Shown piece by piece: positions 10,199-21,283 of a DNA stretch of 64,000 nucleotides. The stretch's first letter is position 1. The number at the start of each line of letters is the position of its first letter. The translations under genes were made by a program, and so were the position numbers. Origin of the DNA: Sebastes aleutianus (Eukaryota > Chordata > Actinopteri > Perciformes > Sebastidae); the NCBI GenBank assembly GCA_916700875.1, contig CAKAKS010000062.1:969501-1033500 (forward strand). Direction: 5' to 3'. The notes under the pieces were generated by a model. It had not been told where the DNA came from and did not search any database. It saw only the letters and a list, made by a program, of their open reading frames with translations.

Positions 10199-11725
10199 AG
10201 TTTTGCTACACCTGTCGCTCTCTCTCCGGACTGTCCCCACCTGCTTCAAATCCACCACCATCATCCCCATCCCCAAACAACAGAAAGTAACCAGCTTAAA
10301 TGACTGGCGCCCCATAGCCCTGACCCCCATAGCCCTCACCCCCATAGCCAGCAAGTGTTTTGAGAAGCTGGTTAAATCCCTCATCTGCCCCATGCTTCCC
10401 CTTACACTCGATTCCCTGCAATTTGCATACCGCCCAAACAGAGGCACAGAGGACGCCATCGTCCTACACAGCGCCCTCTCCCACCTGGAAGGAAGGGACA
10501 CCTATGTGAGGATGCTGTTCGTGGATTACAGCTCAGCGTTCAACACCATAGTGCCCTCCAGGCTCGTCACTAAGCTCAAGGATCTGGGCCTGAACACACC
10601 ACTGTGTGACTGGATCCTGGACTTTCTGACGGAACGCCCCCAGGTGGTGAGAAGTGACAACCTCACCTCGACTTCACTGACTCTGAGCACAGGAGCACCT
10701 CAGGGCTGTGTTCTCAGCCCCCTCCTGTACTCCCTCTACACCCACGACTGTGTGGCAACAAGAGCTTCAAACACCATCGTGAAGTTTGCGGACAACACAG
10801 CAGTTGTGGGGTTGATCTCCCATGGCGACGAGACGGCTTACAGGGAGGAGGTGACCACCCTGGAACAGTGGTGTCAGAACAACCACCTCTCCCTGAACAT
10901 CTCAATGATCAAGGAGGTCATCGTGGATTACAGGAGGGGGGGTTACACTCACCCCCCAGTCACCATCAACGGCACAGCGGTGTAGAGGGTGGACACCTTT
11001 AAATACCTGGGTGTCAACATCCATAAGGACTTGACATGGGCCACCCACACCACCGCTGTAGTCAGGAAGACCCAGCAGAGACTGTACGCTCTGAGGCGAC
11101 TCAAGACTTTCAGACTGAAACCACATATCCTCAGGGACTTCTACCGGGGCACCATAGAGAGCCTCCTGACAGGCTGCTTCACCACCTGGTACGGCAGCTG
11201 CACCAACGTGGACCGTAAGGCGCTGGGAAGGGTGGTGCGCTCGGCCCAACACATCACCGGGTGCGAGCTGCCCAGCCTGCAGGAGCTGTACATCCAGCGG
11301 TGCATCAAGAAGTCCTTGAGGGTCATTAAGGACAACAAACCACCCCACAACAGCCTGTTCTCCCTCCTGCCCTCTGGTAGAAGATACAGGACCCCCAGGA
11401 CTCACACCAGCAGACTGAGGAACAGTTTTTCCCCCCAGGCCATCAGACTTTTAAATAGATAATTCATACGACACATTCTTACATAAAAAGTACCTCAATC
11501 ATATATCTTATACTGTATATACTGTATATGTTCTTAATGTATATGTTCTTAATATGCCTTGTACAAAGTATTTCTTATATATCTACATTCATACTTCCTG
11601 ATATGTATATGTTCTTAATATGCCTTGTACAAAGTATTTCCTTTTATAATTGTAATATAACTTATTATTTTTAATGGAGCTTACCAGCAAAAAGCAATAA
11701 ACAATTTGAATCTTGAATCTTGTTG
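10199..11725 (+). pseudogene. Rex1/L2-like LINE, 5'-truncated reverse transcriptase, dead
   Basis: The frame 10203-10985 continues in phase, after a TAG at 10983-10985, to 11462. It starts inside the RT domain (TTIIPIPKQQKVTSLNDWRP) and runs through QFAYRPNRGTEDA, VDYSSAFNTI, TGAPQGCVLSPLL, the catalytic-box region KFADNTAVVG and the C-terminal FKYLGVNIHKDLTW and SLLPSGRRYRTPR blocks. This is the CR1-superclade RT pattern, close to fish Rex1/Babar. The element copies its RNA into DNA at a nicked target. Three defects are visible: 5' truncation, the in-frame stop, and AAC at 10794-10796 replacing the second aspartate of the FADD box. A short in-frame duplication repeats PIALT near 10320. The 3' UTR holds a 35-bp duplicated segment (about 11540 and 11608), and the element ends in GAATCTTGAATCTTG, a typical tail. 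Confidence 0.9.
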
Positions 11726-11729
11726 TGTC

Positions 11730-12280
11730 TAGTCTTGTTTCCCTTTGGAGAGCAAGGAACTGGGTCAAACACACTGCGCACACTCTAATGTGCACACACT
11801 CAAAATTTTTGATAATACAGACTTATATGCAGACACACACACACACACACAAAACTGAAACAGAGTTGACAATTAAATACAACTAACATTAGTTGCACAG
11901 CATACATGGATATCTTTCCACACACATGCATGACTCTGCCAGCTAGCCCACATGCAAACAAAGAATACACACAATCCACAAGGCCGTGCCCGCCTACCAA
12001 ACAAACACACACGCTTATATGCACATGCTTGACCTTGATACAGACAACAGGGTGGCAATTCTCCCCATTGACTAGGTCCATTAGGGGCCAAAGTGCAGCT
12101 GAGCCACATGCTGTACTGCCACAAAGAGACACACTGGATTACAGAGAGAGAGAGAGAGACAGGCACACAATAGAGGAGGGCTGGGGGATGGTGGTGGTGG
12201 GGTCGGATGAGAGGAGCAGGATGATGGAAGCAGAAGGAGAGAGAGAGAGAGAGAGGGAGGGATGGGGGGGAAAGAGAATG
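11730..12280. repeat. CA- and GA-rich low-complexity region
   Basis: (CA)n at about 11832-11850, (GA)n at about 12139-12158 and 12228-12255, with simple CACAC-rich DNA between. The frames here on both strands are by-products of the composition. Confidence 0.75.
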
Positions 12281-12915
12281 TAGGATTTAATGTATTTTCA
12301 TAAAGGCTCCATTTTCATATTGTAAACACATTAACAGCTGACTACTGTCAAACTGTCATTTAAGTTAACTGATTGTTCATTCAGAATCTATTCATAGTGA
12401 TCTGACAAACTAACAAACAGATGGGGCAAAAACGTGACCTCCGTCCAGCTCATCAAAGTACATTTTTTTGTGGATTTGTTGAGATGAAAACTTTTTTTAG
12501 AGTATTGGCAGATATGAGGTCAAAGTTTGAGTGTAGAGAGGAGAGATGAGAAAGGCTTAAAGCTGGAATGGAATATTCCCTTTATGGGACATGATGTGGA
12601 AGAGTGGATGTTTTTAGAAACAGAAGACACACAGGCGCTCCTCTTTTAGTCATTCACTGACCGGTTCAAATGAACCCCTCTCTCTTCTCTGTTTCCCTCC
12701 CTGTATGCATCCCATACATTTTCTCACGTCTATTTATCTATGAATGAAGTTCTTCTTCAGTTTCAAAGAAATGTCAATTCCCACACACACTTATCACAGC
12801 CAATTAGACTGTTGTGAGGCTATTATATAGGCGTCATCACTCGCTGTAAGCACCATAGATGTGGGTCAGTAGGGGCCTACTACTAGTGGAGCGGATAACA
12901 TCCATTTTTCAATCA
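12281..12915. other. No gene recognised
   Basis: Ordinary AT-rich sequence; I see no exon, RNA gene or repeat array. Confidence 0.4.
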
Positions 12916-13675
12916 AATCGTGCAAATAGTGATACAAGCACCAAATTTGGCATGATGATTGCTGAGGGGTCACTTGGCAAATATAAACGATTGGCCACTT
13001 GAAAATCCAAGATGGCGGCCATTTTTCAAGATGGCCGCCAAATTGACCTGCCGATAAAGATTTCTCTCATAGAAATTCATCTACTTGATCGATTTGAGTG
13101 ATCTTGGTGTCAAATTGTATGTTTTCTGGAATGCTGGATCTAATTTTGATAGTTTTAACAATTTTTAACTTCAATATGGCGGCCATTTTTCAAGATGGCT
13201 GTCAAATTTACTCGCAGAGAATGTTTTTCTTAAGGAAATGCATGTACTTGGTCAATTTGAATGTGTGATGTAGAGTTATATGTTTTCTGGTATGCTTGAT
13301 CTAATTTTTACAGCTTTAACATCGTCCAATAAGTTTTTTCTTACTTTCTGGCTGTCTGCTGAGTTTGCTTTGTGTTTTTTGGGGCTTGAGAGTCCACAGT
13401 TCCAGTTCTAGCACCTGGTGTTGGATATGGAGCTCATCATATTCCTGCTTATCCGGTCTTTCAGGGAAGGAAACTTTGGACTACTAATCCCCTACTAGAC
13501 CAAGTAGATGAATTTCTATGAGAGAAACCATTATCGGCAGGTCAATTTGGTGGCCATCTTGAAAAATGGCCACCATCTTGGATTTTCAAGTGGCCAATCA
13601 TTTATATTTGCTAAGTGTCCCCTCGGGAATCATCATGCCAAATTTGGTGCTTGTATCACTATTTGCATGACTTTT
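12916..13675. mobile_element. Foldback element with about 180-bp inverted arms
   Basis: Left arm 12916-13095 (GCAAATAGTGATACAAGCAC, later CAAGATGGCGGCCATTTTTC) is repeated inverted at 13500-13675. Between them, at about 13150-13260, is a second, diverged copy of the left arm in the same orientation, so the element is a degraded multi-arm palindrome. No coding sequence. Confidence 0.85.
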
Positions 13676-14153
13676 CCCAATAGTAGATTTTATCATCTAT
13701 TCACATGGTAGATCACCAAAAGAAGATATAAAAGAACACGACAGCGACCTCAAGCAATCGTAGTAATTATGACAGAAGCAGAAGTCTACACAGGCTGTTA
13801 CGTCAACATAAGCAACATAAACCGATGTAGTCAGGCGTAACCTAGCCATTCATTGTTAAGTGAACAATCAATTAAAGCATAACGGGCTGCAGGCAACCCA
13901 CAAACAAGGTGCAGCAAACAAAAGTGAACACAGTGTGTTGGTATGAAAAAAACTTAGGAACGGGCTCTAGATGGCAATAAACAAATCAAATAAATATTAA
14001 ACAAATAAAACAAAACAGCTACAAACTGGAACTTAAAATCACAGCTAAGCTCTATTTGACATAAACAAGAAAATAAAAGTTTACTCTACCTGCTCTCTAA
14101 TACATCAAAATGCACTAATGGCAGCCACCCACTTACCTAGTGTTTTTAAACAG

Positions 14154-14310
14154 AACAGCCGGAGGGTGTGAGCAACACACGACAGGCTGGGGAATCCCGC
14201 ATACGAGGCGGTACGCCGCGACCGGCTCTAGGTCAGCTTGGAAAGGCTACCGATACCGATACCCGATACCGGTATCGGTATACTGGTATCGGTATCGGTG
14301 CATCTCTACT
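14154..14310 (+). mobile_element. Deletion copy of the 28S-carrying hAT-like element
   Basis: Contains CAGGCTGGGGAATCCCGCAT, then GGCGGTACGCCGCGACCGGC and CTTGGAAAGGCT, matching the 5' part of the interior of the copy at 55691-56244. It then jumps to the right end (GGTATCGGTGCATCTCTAC). Part of the 28S D2-like sequence survives. The left terminus is lost. Confidence 0.75.
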
Positions 14311-14359
14311 GCTATTTCTAGACAAACAATTCACAAATCACTAATACCTGCAGGGTAAT

Positions 14360-14689
14360 TTTACACAGAGTCAGTATTAACAAGATGCAACGAGGTGGAC
14401 TGATCAAGGGATAATCACAGCCACCCATGCCGTTGATCTCCGGGCCTCTTTAATCCGGTTCGAATTGTTTCTGCCCCGGCTAAGGAGTGGTGTACAGCAG
14501 CAGTGACATCTCACAGAGTGGGAGGGAGGAGAAGAGCAAACGCGGCAGGACCGCCGCATCGTCCTGGAAATCCCCCAGCAAGGCGGACCAGCCTCAGCAG
14601 CTTGGAGACCTGCAAAGCTATTCAGAGATGCTAGAGATCTACCACACTAATAAGTCATTTCCTCTTTGAAAATCTCAGAACCCGTAACA
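14360..14689 (-). mobile_element. 3' LTR of a deleted Gypsy element
   Basis: On the - strand it begins TGTTACGGGTTCTGAGATTT and is a direct repeat of 16850-17147. Just upstream on that strand (14698-14690) is GGGGAGGGG, a polypurine tract, which fixes this edge as the start of the 3' LTR. The far edge near 14350 merges with other repeat DNA and is uncertain. Confidence 0.75.
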
Positions 14690-15351
14690 CCCCTCCCCAT
14701 AAATACAAACCTATGGGTTTGTAACCTAATTAACACACCGAATAACTACACACGGGACAAGGCGTCGGTTAACACATTCTCTGAACCTTTCTTATGTTTT
14801 ATATGGAGGTTAAACTCCTGAGCCAACAGAGCCCAGCGCATGAGGCGTGGTTGTACATACGAGACAGGAACACCAGGGGGTTATGGTCAGTGTACACTAC
14901 TACAGGTAGACAGCTAGACCCAACGTAAACTTCAAAATGCTGTAGAGACAGAAGCAAAGCCAAAGTCTCCTTCTCAATAGTGGAGTGAACTCATTTGATG
15001 TTTAATGAACTTGCGAGAGAAGTAACTCACTATGATCTATCCCGTTCACTTCCTGAATGAGGACAGTGCCAGCCCCCACCGCACTAGCGTCAACCTCCAA
15101 CTTAAAGGGACGAGTGAAATCAGGGGCAGCAAGCACGGTAGCGTTACACAGGAGGCTTTTAACACTATCAAAGGCATGCTGACATTACGGAGTCCACCGA
15201 TACTCTGCTTTGGGCTAATGAGACTGGTGAAAGTGTGGACTATGGTGGAAAAGTTCCTGCAGAAGTTTCTGTAATACCCGGCATGCCTAGAAACCGTCTC
15301 AGGGCACGCCTAGTGGTAGGAACAGAGAACTCTGCAATAGCTTCTACCTTA
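14690..15351 (-). pseudogene. Gypsy RT-RNase H connection and RNase H, frameshifted
   Basis: Reading leftwards, EAIAEFSVPTTRRALRRFLG (about 15345-15285) is the end of a Ty3/Gypsy RT. RNase H follows, with VVYTDHNPLVFLSRMYNH near 14920-14870, and after a frameshift ALLAQEFNLHIKHKKGSEN and DALSRV, then TAG at 14749-14747. The D-H-N-P-L block and the D-A-L-S-R end are standard in Gypsy RNase H, which removes RNA from the RNA:DNA hybrid. Only about 50 nt separate the stop from the polypurine tract, so no integrase follows: this copy was deleted or never encoded one. Several stops and frameshifts make it a pseudogene. Confidence 0.85.
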
Positions 15352-16387
15352 AGCCGTGGGCACACTGCCCGCATGAGGCTCGCGTGGCATCTGCGTCGCG
15401 TGGTGGCTGCGTGATGCAGGAGTCTGGTGTTCACACTAGACGCTTGTTGGCTGCGTGTCGGCTGCCTGTCAGCTGTGTTTCTGCTGCTGCTGTCAGCCCT
15501 TTCTTTCTGCATAGAGTTTGCCTTTTAATGGCCATTTAACTTCATGATAAATATAATTTATATTTATTTTAGACAGAGAAAGGTTCAGAAACGTGTGGTA
15601 ATTAGTAAATAATAGTAATAATCCACAATTAAAACTGCGTACTGTATTCATTTATGATGCTTTCCAAGTCACTGCTTGTTCCACATCACTGTCCGGCACA
15701 TGATTCAAAATAAAAGCCTCGTGTTAACAAATGAAGGAATTCTGTACAAAGAAAACCCGCTTTAGGGCTTTTATTTCGAAATGAAAGCAGGAAGTGTTGA
15801 TTTAGACCCCAAACTTTATCAATTCTTGGAGGTCTCAAAGTGACTGTGTGTTCCACAGCACTGCCTGCTCATATTTCAGAATAAAAGCCTTGTGTTAACA
15901 AATGAAGGGATTCTGTCTATAGAAAAAACGCCTGAAGGCTTTTATTTTGAAATGAAAGCAGGAAGTGTTGATTTAAAAATAAGTTTACTTAACTTAACTT
16001 TTTTTCATCTCCGTAACATATTCTACAGATAGACCTCGAAACTGTAGTAAAGTCTTGCTGGTATGAAGTTGATATGCAGTCAATAAATCACTTTCACTGT
16101 CTGTGACATATTCTACAGATGTCTAGACATGGAAACTGTATTATGTAGCTGATATGATGTCCATATACTGTCAATAGATCACCTTCACTGTCTGTTGCTG
16201 CTGGGACACGCAGCCGAGACGCGAGCGGCTCGCGTGTAAAATAGGCGAGCCTTCTATTCTATAAAATAGACTTGCGTCTCATGCGGGCAGTCTGTCCACT
16301 CTAACCTGTTAACATAGACGCCGAAATAAAAAACAACACGACACGCAGCCGCCACGTGAGCCTCATGCGGGCAGTGTGTCCACCACT
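15352..16387. mobile_element. PIF/Harbinger-like MITE inside Gypsy pol (copy 1)
   Basis: Ends are AGCCGTGGGCACACTGCCCG and, inverted, AGTGGTGGACACACTGCCCG. It is flanked by TTA on both sides (15349-15351, 16388-16390); removing it and one TTA rejoins the Gypsy reading sequence. Interior shares long blocks with 19632-20453 and 52832-53553, for example CACTTTCACTGTCTGTGACA and GACGCCGAAATAAAAAACAA. No transposase; it must have been moved in trans. Harbinger assignment rests on the 3-bp TTA target. Confidence 0.88.
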
Positions 16388-16850
16388 TTAGCCTCAATGT
16401 GATGCACCGTACCCTGCCCAACCTGTCATCCTAAATAAGTCATGGTACCCTTCCCAAATTCACACTTGGCCAAGTTGAGGGTGAGCGAGGCTCGAGAGAG
16501 ACGGCGGAACACCTCAGATGAAGTGCAATGTGCTCAGTCCAGGTGGACGAATAAATGATCAGGTCATCCAAGTACGCGTTACAGTTAGACACACCAGCTA
16601 TAACTGTATTTATGAGACACCGAAACGTGGCGGGTGCATTACACATACCGAAGGCCATAACGGTGTACTGCAAAAACTGGTCGGGCGTCACAAAGGCAGA
16701 AATGACCGAGATGCGGTCCGTTAAAGGAACCTGCCAATAACCTTTTCATAAATAATGTTTGCTATGACATTTAGCACTACCCAGATTGGCAATACAGTCT
16801 TCCATTCTAGGTAACGGGTAAGAATCAGACACAGTGACAGCATTAACAAA
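16388..16850 (-). pseudogene. Gypsy reverse transcriptase fragment
   Basis: On the - strand the translation reads NAVTVSDSYPLPRMEDCIAN, then (after a TGA) KGYWQVPLTDRISVISAFVT, MAFGMCNAPATF and CNAYLDDLIIYS, the palm of a Ty3/Gypsy RT with the catalytic YLDD present. It continues to about 16400, where the Harbinger-like element separates it from its C-terminal part at 15351 and below. Its N-terminal end is fused directly to the LTR-like repeat at about 16850, so gag, protease and the RT fingers have been deleted. The enzyme is dead through the stop at about 16732, the truncation and the insertion. Confidence 0.9.
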
Positions 16851-17147
16851 GAAGCAACGAGGTGGACTGATCAAGGGATAATCACAGCCACCCATGCTGT
16901 TGATATCCGGGCCTCTTTTATCCGGTTCGAATCGTTTTCGCCCCGGCCACGGAGTGGTGTACAGCAGCAGTGACGTCGCACGGAGTGGGAGGGGAAAAGC
17001 AAACGCGGCAGGATCATCGTCCTGGAAATCCCCCAGCAAGGCGGACCAGCCTCAGCAGCCTGGAGACCTGCATAGCTATTCAGAGATGCTAGAGATCTAC
17101 CACACTAATAAGTAATTTCCACTTTGAAAATATCAGAACCCGTAACA
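16850..17147 (-). mobile_element. 5' LTR remnant of the deleted Gypsy element
   Basis: Direct repeat of 14360-14689; on the - strand it begins TGTTACGGGTTCTGATATTT at 17147 and is joined to RT near 16850 without primer-binding site or gag. The two copies differ at scattered sites (for example TTGATATC against TTGATCTC), indicating an old insertion. Confidence 0.75.
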
Positions 17148-17149
17148 GG

Positions 17150-17229
17150 CTTTTCACCCAGGAGGTCGAGGTTCGCATCCGAACAAAACCAACATGTGGG
17201 CTAGCTAATTTGGTGTTCACAAGCATTAC
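17150..17229 (+). repeat. SINE-like fragment with a B-box-like motif
   Basis: CACCCAGGAGGTCGAGGTTCGCATCCGAAC contains GGTTCGCATCC, close to the RNA polymerase III B-box consensus. A related stretch at about 23752-23790 reads CAACCAGGAGACCGGAGTTC followed by ATGTCCCG. No A box was identified, so tRNA ancestry is inference. Confidence 0.4.
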
Positions 17230-18804
17230 AACAACAGTAGGTAGGATTGGAGCAAATATGATTAAAATAGCCATGAGGAGGTGCAGAAGTCTAGTTTTCT
17301 CTCAGATTACAATATGCTGAAAGGTTATTATGGAATTTTTATTGAATGATGCCAAAAACATTCTGCCTTCTGCTTTCGCTTTCACTTTTGAAACGTAGTT
17401 ATTTCAATCAGGAGAGACCCCGTATAGAATGAACAATAAATTGATTACATGATACATAATTGCAGAATAGTGCAAAGTCTTTGGCGATTAGACTCCATCG
17501 TGACGTAGTATATCAAAAGGGGGGTAGTGATTCCGTGATGAGATTAGGTATATTCCCCCCTGGGGTCTAGACACTGGTGTTGGGGGTGAAGGGAGTAGCT
17601 GAAGATTTAATGAAGGGATGTGGAGCAGGCCTGAGCACTGAATCTGATGAAGACTGGAGGTGATGGGGTGGAGGCGGGTTGCCTCAAGTCACACTGAATT
17701 GAAAACTGACAGCAGCAGAGAAGAGAACAGTTTTAAAATGTGATAACAACGATATGATTGGCTCATGGAGAGCCTGGTAGAATCTGTTAGGTTATTTAAG
17801 AGTGAACCACCCACAGTCAGCTGATAGAGTAGGAGCCAGTGAGAGAAAGGTTGTGATTGAGAGTGTTTAAGGGTCTTCCTTTCTGAACTTTCGCTTTAAG
17901 CTTCATTTTAAGACAAAACACGATGTTTGTCCTGAAACTTAACTTCAGTGTTTTTGTTGCCTAATCCTAAAGAAGCCTTTTTGTTTGTGTTTGTAATGTG
18001 TGTTATGTAACGTTTTCATTCAGTTTTACATGTTTAACATGTTGCTTTTAAGTTTCAACATAGTAGATAGATAGATAGTAACTTTATTAATCCCGAGGGA
18101 AATTCAAGTTTCCAGCATCACAGTTCCATAGTGCAAAACATGTTAGTAAAAAGGCATTAAAAAAGTTAGTAGTGCAAAGTACAAAGAACAAAAATATATA
18201 CCAGATATAAAAATACAAGAATGGCAGAATGTTTTTGGCATCATTGGACAAAAAATTTAGCATATTGTAATTCAAGTGTTCTTAGAGATAACTAGACTTC
18301 TGCTCCTCCTCATGGCTGTTTTCAGGCTTTAAAAAATCTAGCCCGATGGGAGACTTTGGCCAATCACAGGTCATTTCAGAGAGAGAGCGTTCCTATTGGC
18401 TGTACATTCAACGGAGGCAGCTGTCAATCACTCGTAAACTCCGATCAGACGGTCGAACTAGGCAGCGCTGATCAAATATGATTAATTTTGTGTTACTGTA
18501 ATGTCTATTTCTTACTTAAAATGTTTTCAGAATCATCCTGTAATGCACGGTTTAGCTGTGAAATTAGGAAGTTTGCTCCGGCTGGTGGGCGGCAAGGCCC
18601 CCACTCGGCTCTGATTGGTTGTTTTCCTCCGGTCTATGAAATCTTGCAGATGCCGTTAGGAGCACCGGAGGACACCCGAGGACACAGAGGCACATGATTT
18701 TTTTCAGATTACCTGTCTCATGCACTACTGTCAGGATATAGTGACCATTTTATTTAAATAACTTTTTTTAAATCATATTTGTTCTTATCTTGCTGACTGC
18801 TGCT
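17230..18804. mobile_element. TTAA-target foldback element with internal insertions (copy A)
   Basis: Right end CTGACTGCTGCT meets TTAA at 18805-18808; the left end (AACAACAGTAGGTAGGATTG) follows TTAC at 17226-17229, probably a mutated TTAA. Shares blocks with 39524-40484, such as GGAGCAAATATGATTAAAA and GGCAGCGCTGATCAAATATG. The stretch about 17400-18225 is foreign to the family and ends in a retroposon tail. Confidence 0.7.
18062..18225 (-). mobile_element. Retroposon 3' end with (GATA)n tail
   Basis: On the - strand it ends TTTCCCTCGGGATTAATAAA followed by a short (ATCT)n run. Same tail type as 9272-9480; inserted in the foldback element. Confidence 0.6.
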
Positions 18805-19052
18805 TTAATGGCCTGATAACAGTTGAATCTGGTGCTTATCATCTCTGCACTGATTTATTTAAAGAGTCAACGTTTCTCAAGAAACATCCACATATTCCTC
18901 TTCACTTTGACTTTTTTTTCAATAATGTAAGGCTAAGGTTTCTGATCGAAGGTTCCATCTGAGACGTGCGCCATGAATTAATGATCAGTGCTGAGTAAGA
19001 CCCTGTCTCTAAGTACTGCCGGTGCTCATATCACCACTGCTGTCCCACCTGT

Positions 19053-19076
19053 CTGTGTGTGTGTGTGTGTGTGTGT
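19053..19076 (+). repeat. (TG)n microsatellite
   Basis: Twelve TG dinucleotides. Confidence 0.9.
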
Positions 19077-19465
19077 TTCCCAGTTTGAAATGTGCTCGGT
19101 CTCTCTGCACACAACCTGAGGCGGTTAACTCTTCAATCACAGATATTGGCAGTTGAACCTTCTGGTCACATTAGCGAGAGAGAAAGTGAAACAGTGATGC
19201 TCGGCAAAACACAGTGTTTTCTGGGAATGAATCGAGATGAATACTTTTAATGCTGAAGATTTGATCAAAGCAATTCATTTTTCCTACCGACTATTCTGCA
19301 AATTTACACAATAATGATTCATTTCAGTTGAAGAGAAATCAAAGAAATGCATCCCAAAAGGAAACAAATAAAGTGAGGTGTAGTGACACATTTGGCCTTG
19401 GGGAGTGTAATGTTACAGTATTTCTTCAATTGCTTAAAGGCACAGTTTCACATTTTGGAAAATAC

Positions 19466-20787
19466 AAAAGGTGGAAGTCACTCAGGTAGTCAAACAACTC
19501 CACAGTGGCAAAGCCCCGGGGATTGATGAGATCCGTCCAGAAATGCTGAGCCGGACGGCAAAGCTCTCGATCTACCGGTCAGTCTTCGTTCCTACTCTCA
19601 CCTCTGGTCATGAGGGCTGGTGTCTCCCTTACAGCCCGGACACACCAGGAACGTCAGGAGCGCGTGGTGGCTGTGATTCACGCGTCGGGGGTTCACACCA
19701 GCTGCATTTCAGCTGCTTGTCTGCTGCTTTTCTGCTGCTGCTGTCAGCACTTTCTTTCTACATAGAGTTTGCCTTTTAAAGGCCATTTCATTTCATTATA
19801 AATATAATTTATATTTATTTTAGACCGAGAAAGGTTCAGAAATGTGTGGTAATTTGTAAATAATAGTAATAATCCACAATTAAAACTACGTACTATATTC
19901 ATTCATGGAGCTCTCCAAGTCCCTGCATGTTCTAGAACACTGTCCAGCACATATTTCAGAATAAAAGCTTTGTGTTAACAAATGAAGGAATTCTGTCCAC
20001 AGAAAAAACGCTTGAGGGCTTTTATTTTGAAATGAAAGCAGGAAGTGTTGATTTAAAAATAAGTCTGTACTTTTTTTCATCTCCGTAACATATTCTACAG
20101 ATAGACATCGAAACTTTAATAATGTTGCTGGTATAATGTTAATATACAGTCAGTAGATCACTTTCACTGTCTGTGACATATTCTACAGATGTCTAGACAT
20201 CGAAACTGTAGTAATGTAGCTGATATGATGTTAATATACAGTCAATAGATCACTTTCACTATCTGTTGCTGCTGTGAGACGCGCACGGCACGCGTCAAAA
20301 ATAGGCGAGACCTCTATTCTCTAGAAGAGACGCAGCTGAGACACGCGTGAGGGCAGAGTGGCTGCTCTAACCTGTTAACACGGACGCCGAAATAAAAAAC
20401 AACAGGTAATGCAGCGGCCACGCGCTCCTGACGTTCCTGGTGTGTCCGGGCTGTTAGAGATAGGGTGAGAAGCTCAGTCATCCGTGAGGGACTCGGAGTA
20501 GAGCCGCTGCTCCTTTGCGTTGAAAGGAGCCAGCTGAGGTGGTTCGGGCATCTAGTAAGGATGCCCCCCCCTGGGCGCCTCCCTAGGGAGGTGTTCCAGG
20601 CACGACCAGCTGGGAGGAGGCCACGGAGAAGACCCAGGACTAGGTGAAGAGATTATATCTCTACACTGGCCTGGGAACGCCTCGGGATCCCCCAGTCAGA
20701 GCTGGTTGATGTGGCCCGGGAAAGGGAAGTTTGGGGTACCCTGATGGAGCTGCTGCCCCCGCGACCCGGCCCCGGATAAGCGGTTGA
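19466..20787 (+). pseudogene. LINE ORF2 remnant with large internal deletion, split by a MITE
   Basis: The first block (19471-19631) reads VVKQLHSGKAPGIDEIRPEM, the linker before RT, then jumps to AKLSIYRSVFVPTLTSGHEG, a C-terminal region: the whole RT core is missing. After the inserted element (19632-20453) the frame resumes near 20457 with RDRVRSSVIREGLGVEPLLL as inferred from TTAGAGATAGGGTGAGAAGC, then RSQLRWFGHLVRMPPPGRLP, EVFQARPAGRRPRRRPRTR and, after a stop, LAWERLGIPQSELVDVA, ending RPGPG-stop. This C-terminus is a very common non-LTR retrotransposon ORF2 end in fish genomes. No RT catalytic motif survives, so it is inert. The clade is not assigned. Confidence 0.85.
19632..20453. mobile_element. 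PIF/Harbinger-like MITE inside a LINE (copy 2)
   Basis: Ends CAGCCCGGACACACCAGGAA and inverted CAGCCCGGACACACCAGGAA, flanked by TTA at 19629-19631 and 20454-20456. Excising it with one TTA restores CTCCCTTAGAGATAGG, the uninterrupted LINE sequence. The 822-bp interior is homologous to copies 1 and 3. Confidence 0.92.
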
Positions 20788-20929
20788 AGACGAGTGCCTG
20801 ACAAAAAGTAATACTTAAATATGAAGCAACCACCAGTAGTCAATTAGTTTGCCTTAGCTTAGCATAAAGACATACAAAACAGGCAGAAACAGATTGTTTG
20901 GCTCTGTTCTAGGCATATCTAAAAAGCAC

Positions 20930-21235
20930 AGCACTTTTAAGGACCATTTGCGTGTCATGTATACGTATTTTGAGCTTTTCGTGTATCACTTTAACGCCCT
21001 GTTCTCATTTCAAACTTGTAACATACAGATGCACGGTAGCAGTTTTCAACTGGTGATTAACGTTGTGAATTCAAACAAAACTACTTGGGTATGTTTAGGA
21101 AAAGATGGAAAAAAAGAGGATAAAAAAAAGGATAAATGGCTGAGATTGATGGTAAGTGCCTGGCAACGACTTGTTGCGGGAGAGGGAGAATGCAACATCT
21201 AGTGGCTGAATGTTATCAATGTGATCAATAGCACC
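20930..21235. repeat. Interspersed repeat related to the solo-LTR host repeat
   Basis: GGACCATTTGCGTGTCATGT, GTATTTTGAGCTTTTCGTGT and a later TGGGTATGTTTAGGAAAAGA run correspond to the repeat at 3180-3234 and 4135-4210. The frame across it is not a gene. Confidence 0.5.
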
Positions 21236-21283
21236 TTTAAGAATTTGGCATGTTATTCATACGCCATTTGGTGATACCAGGCT

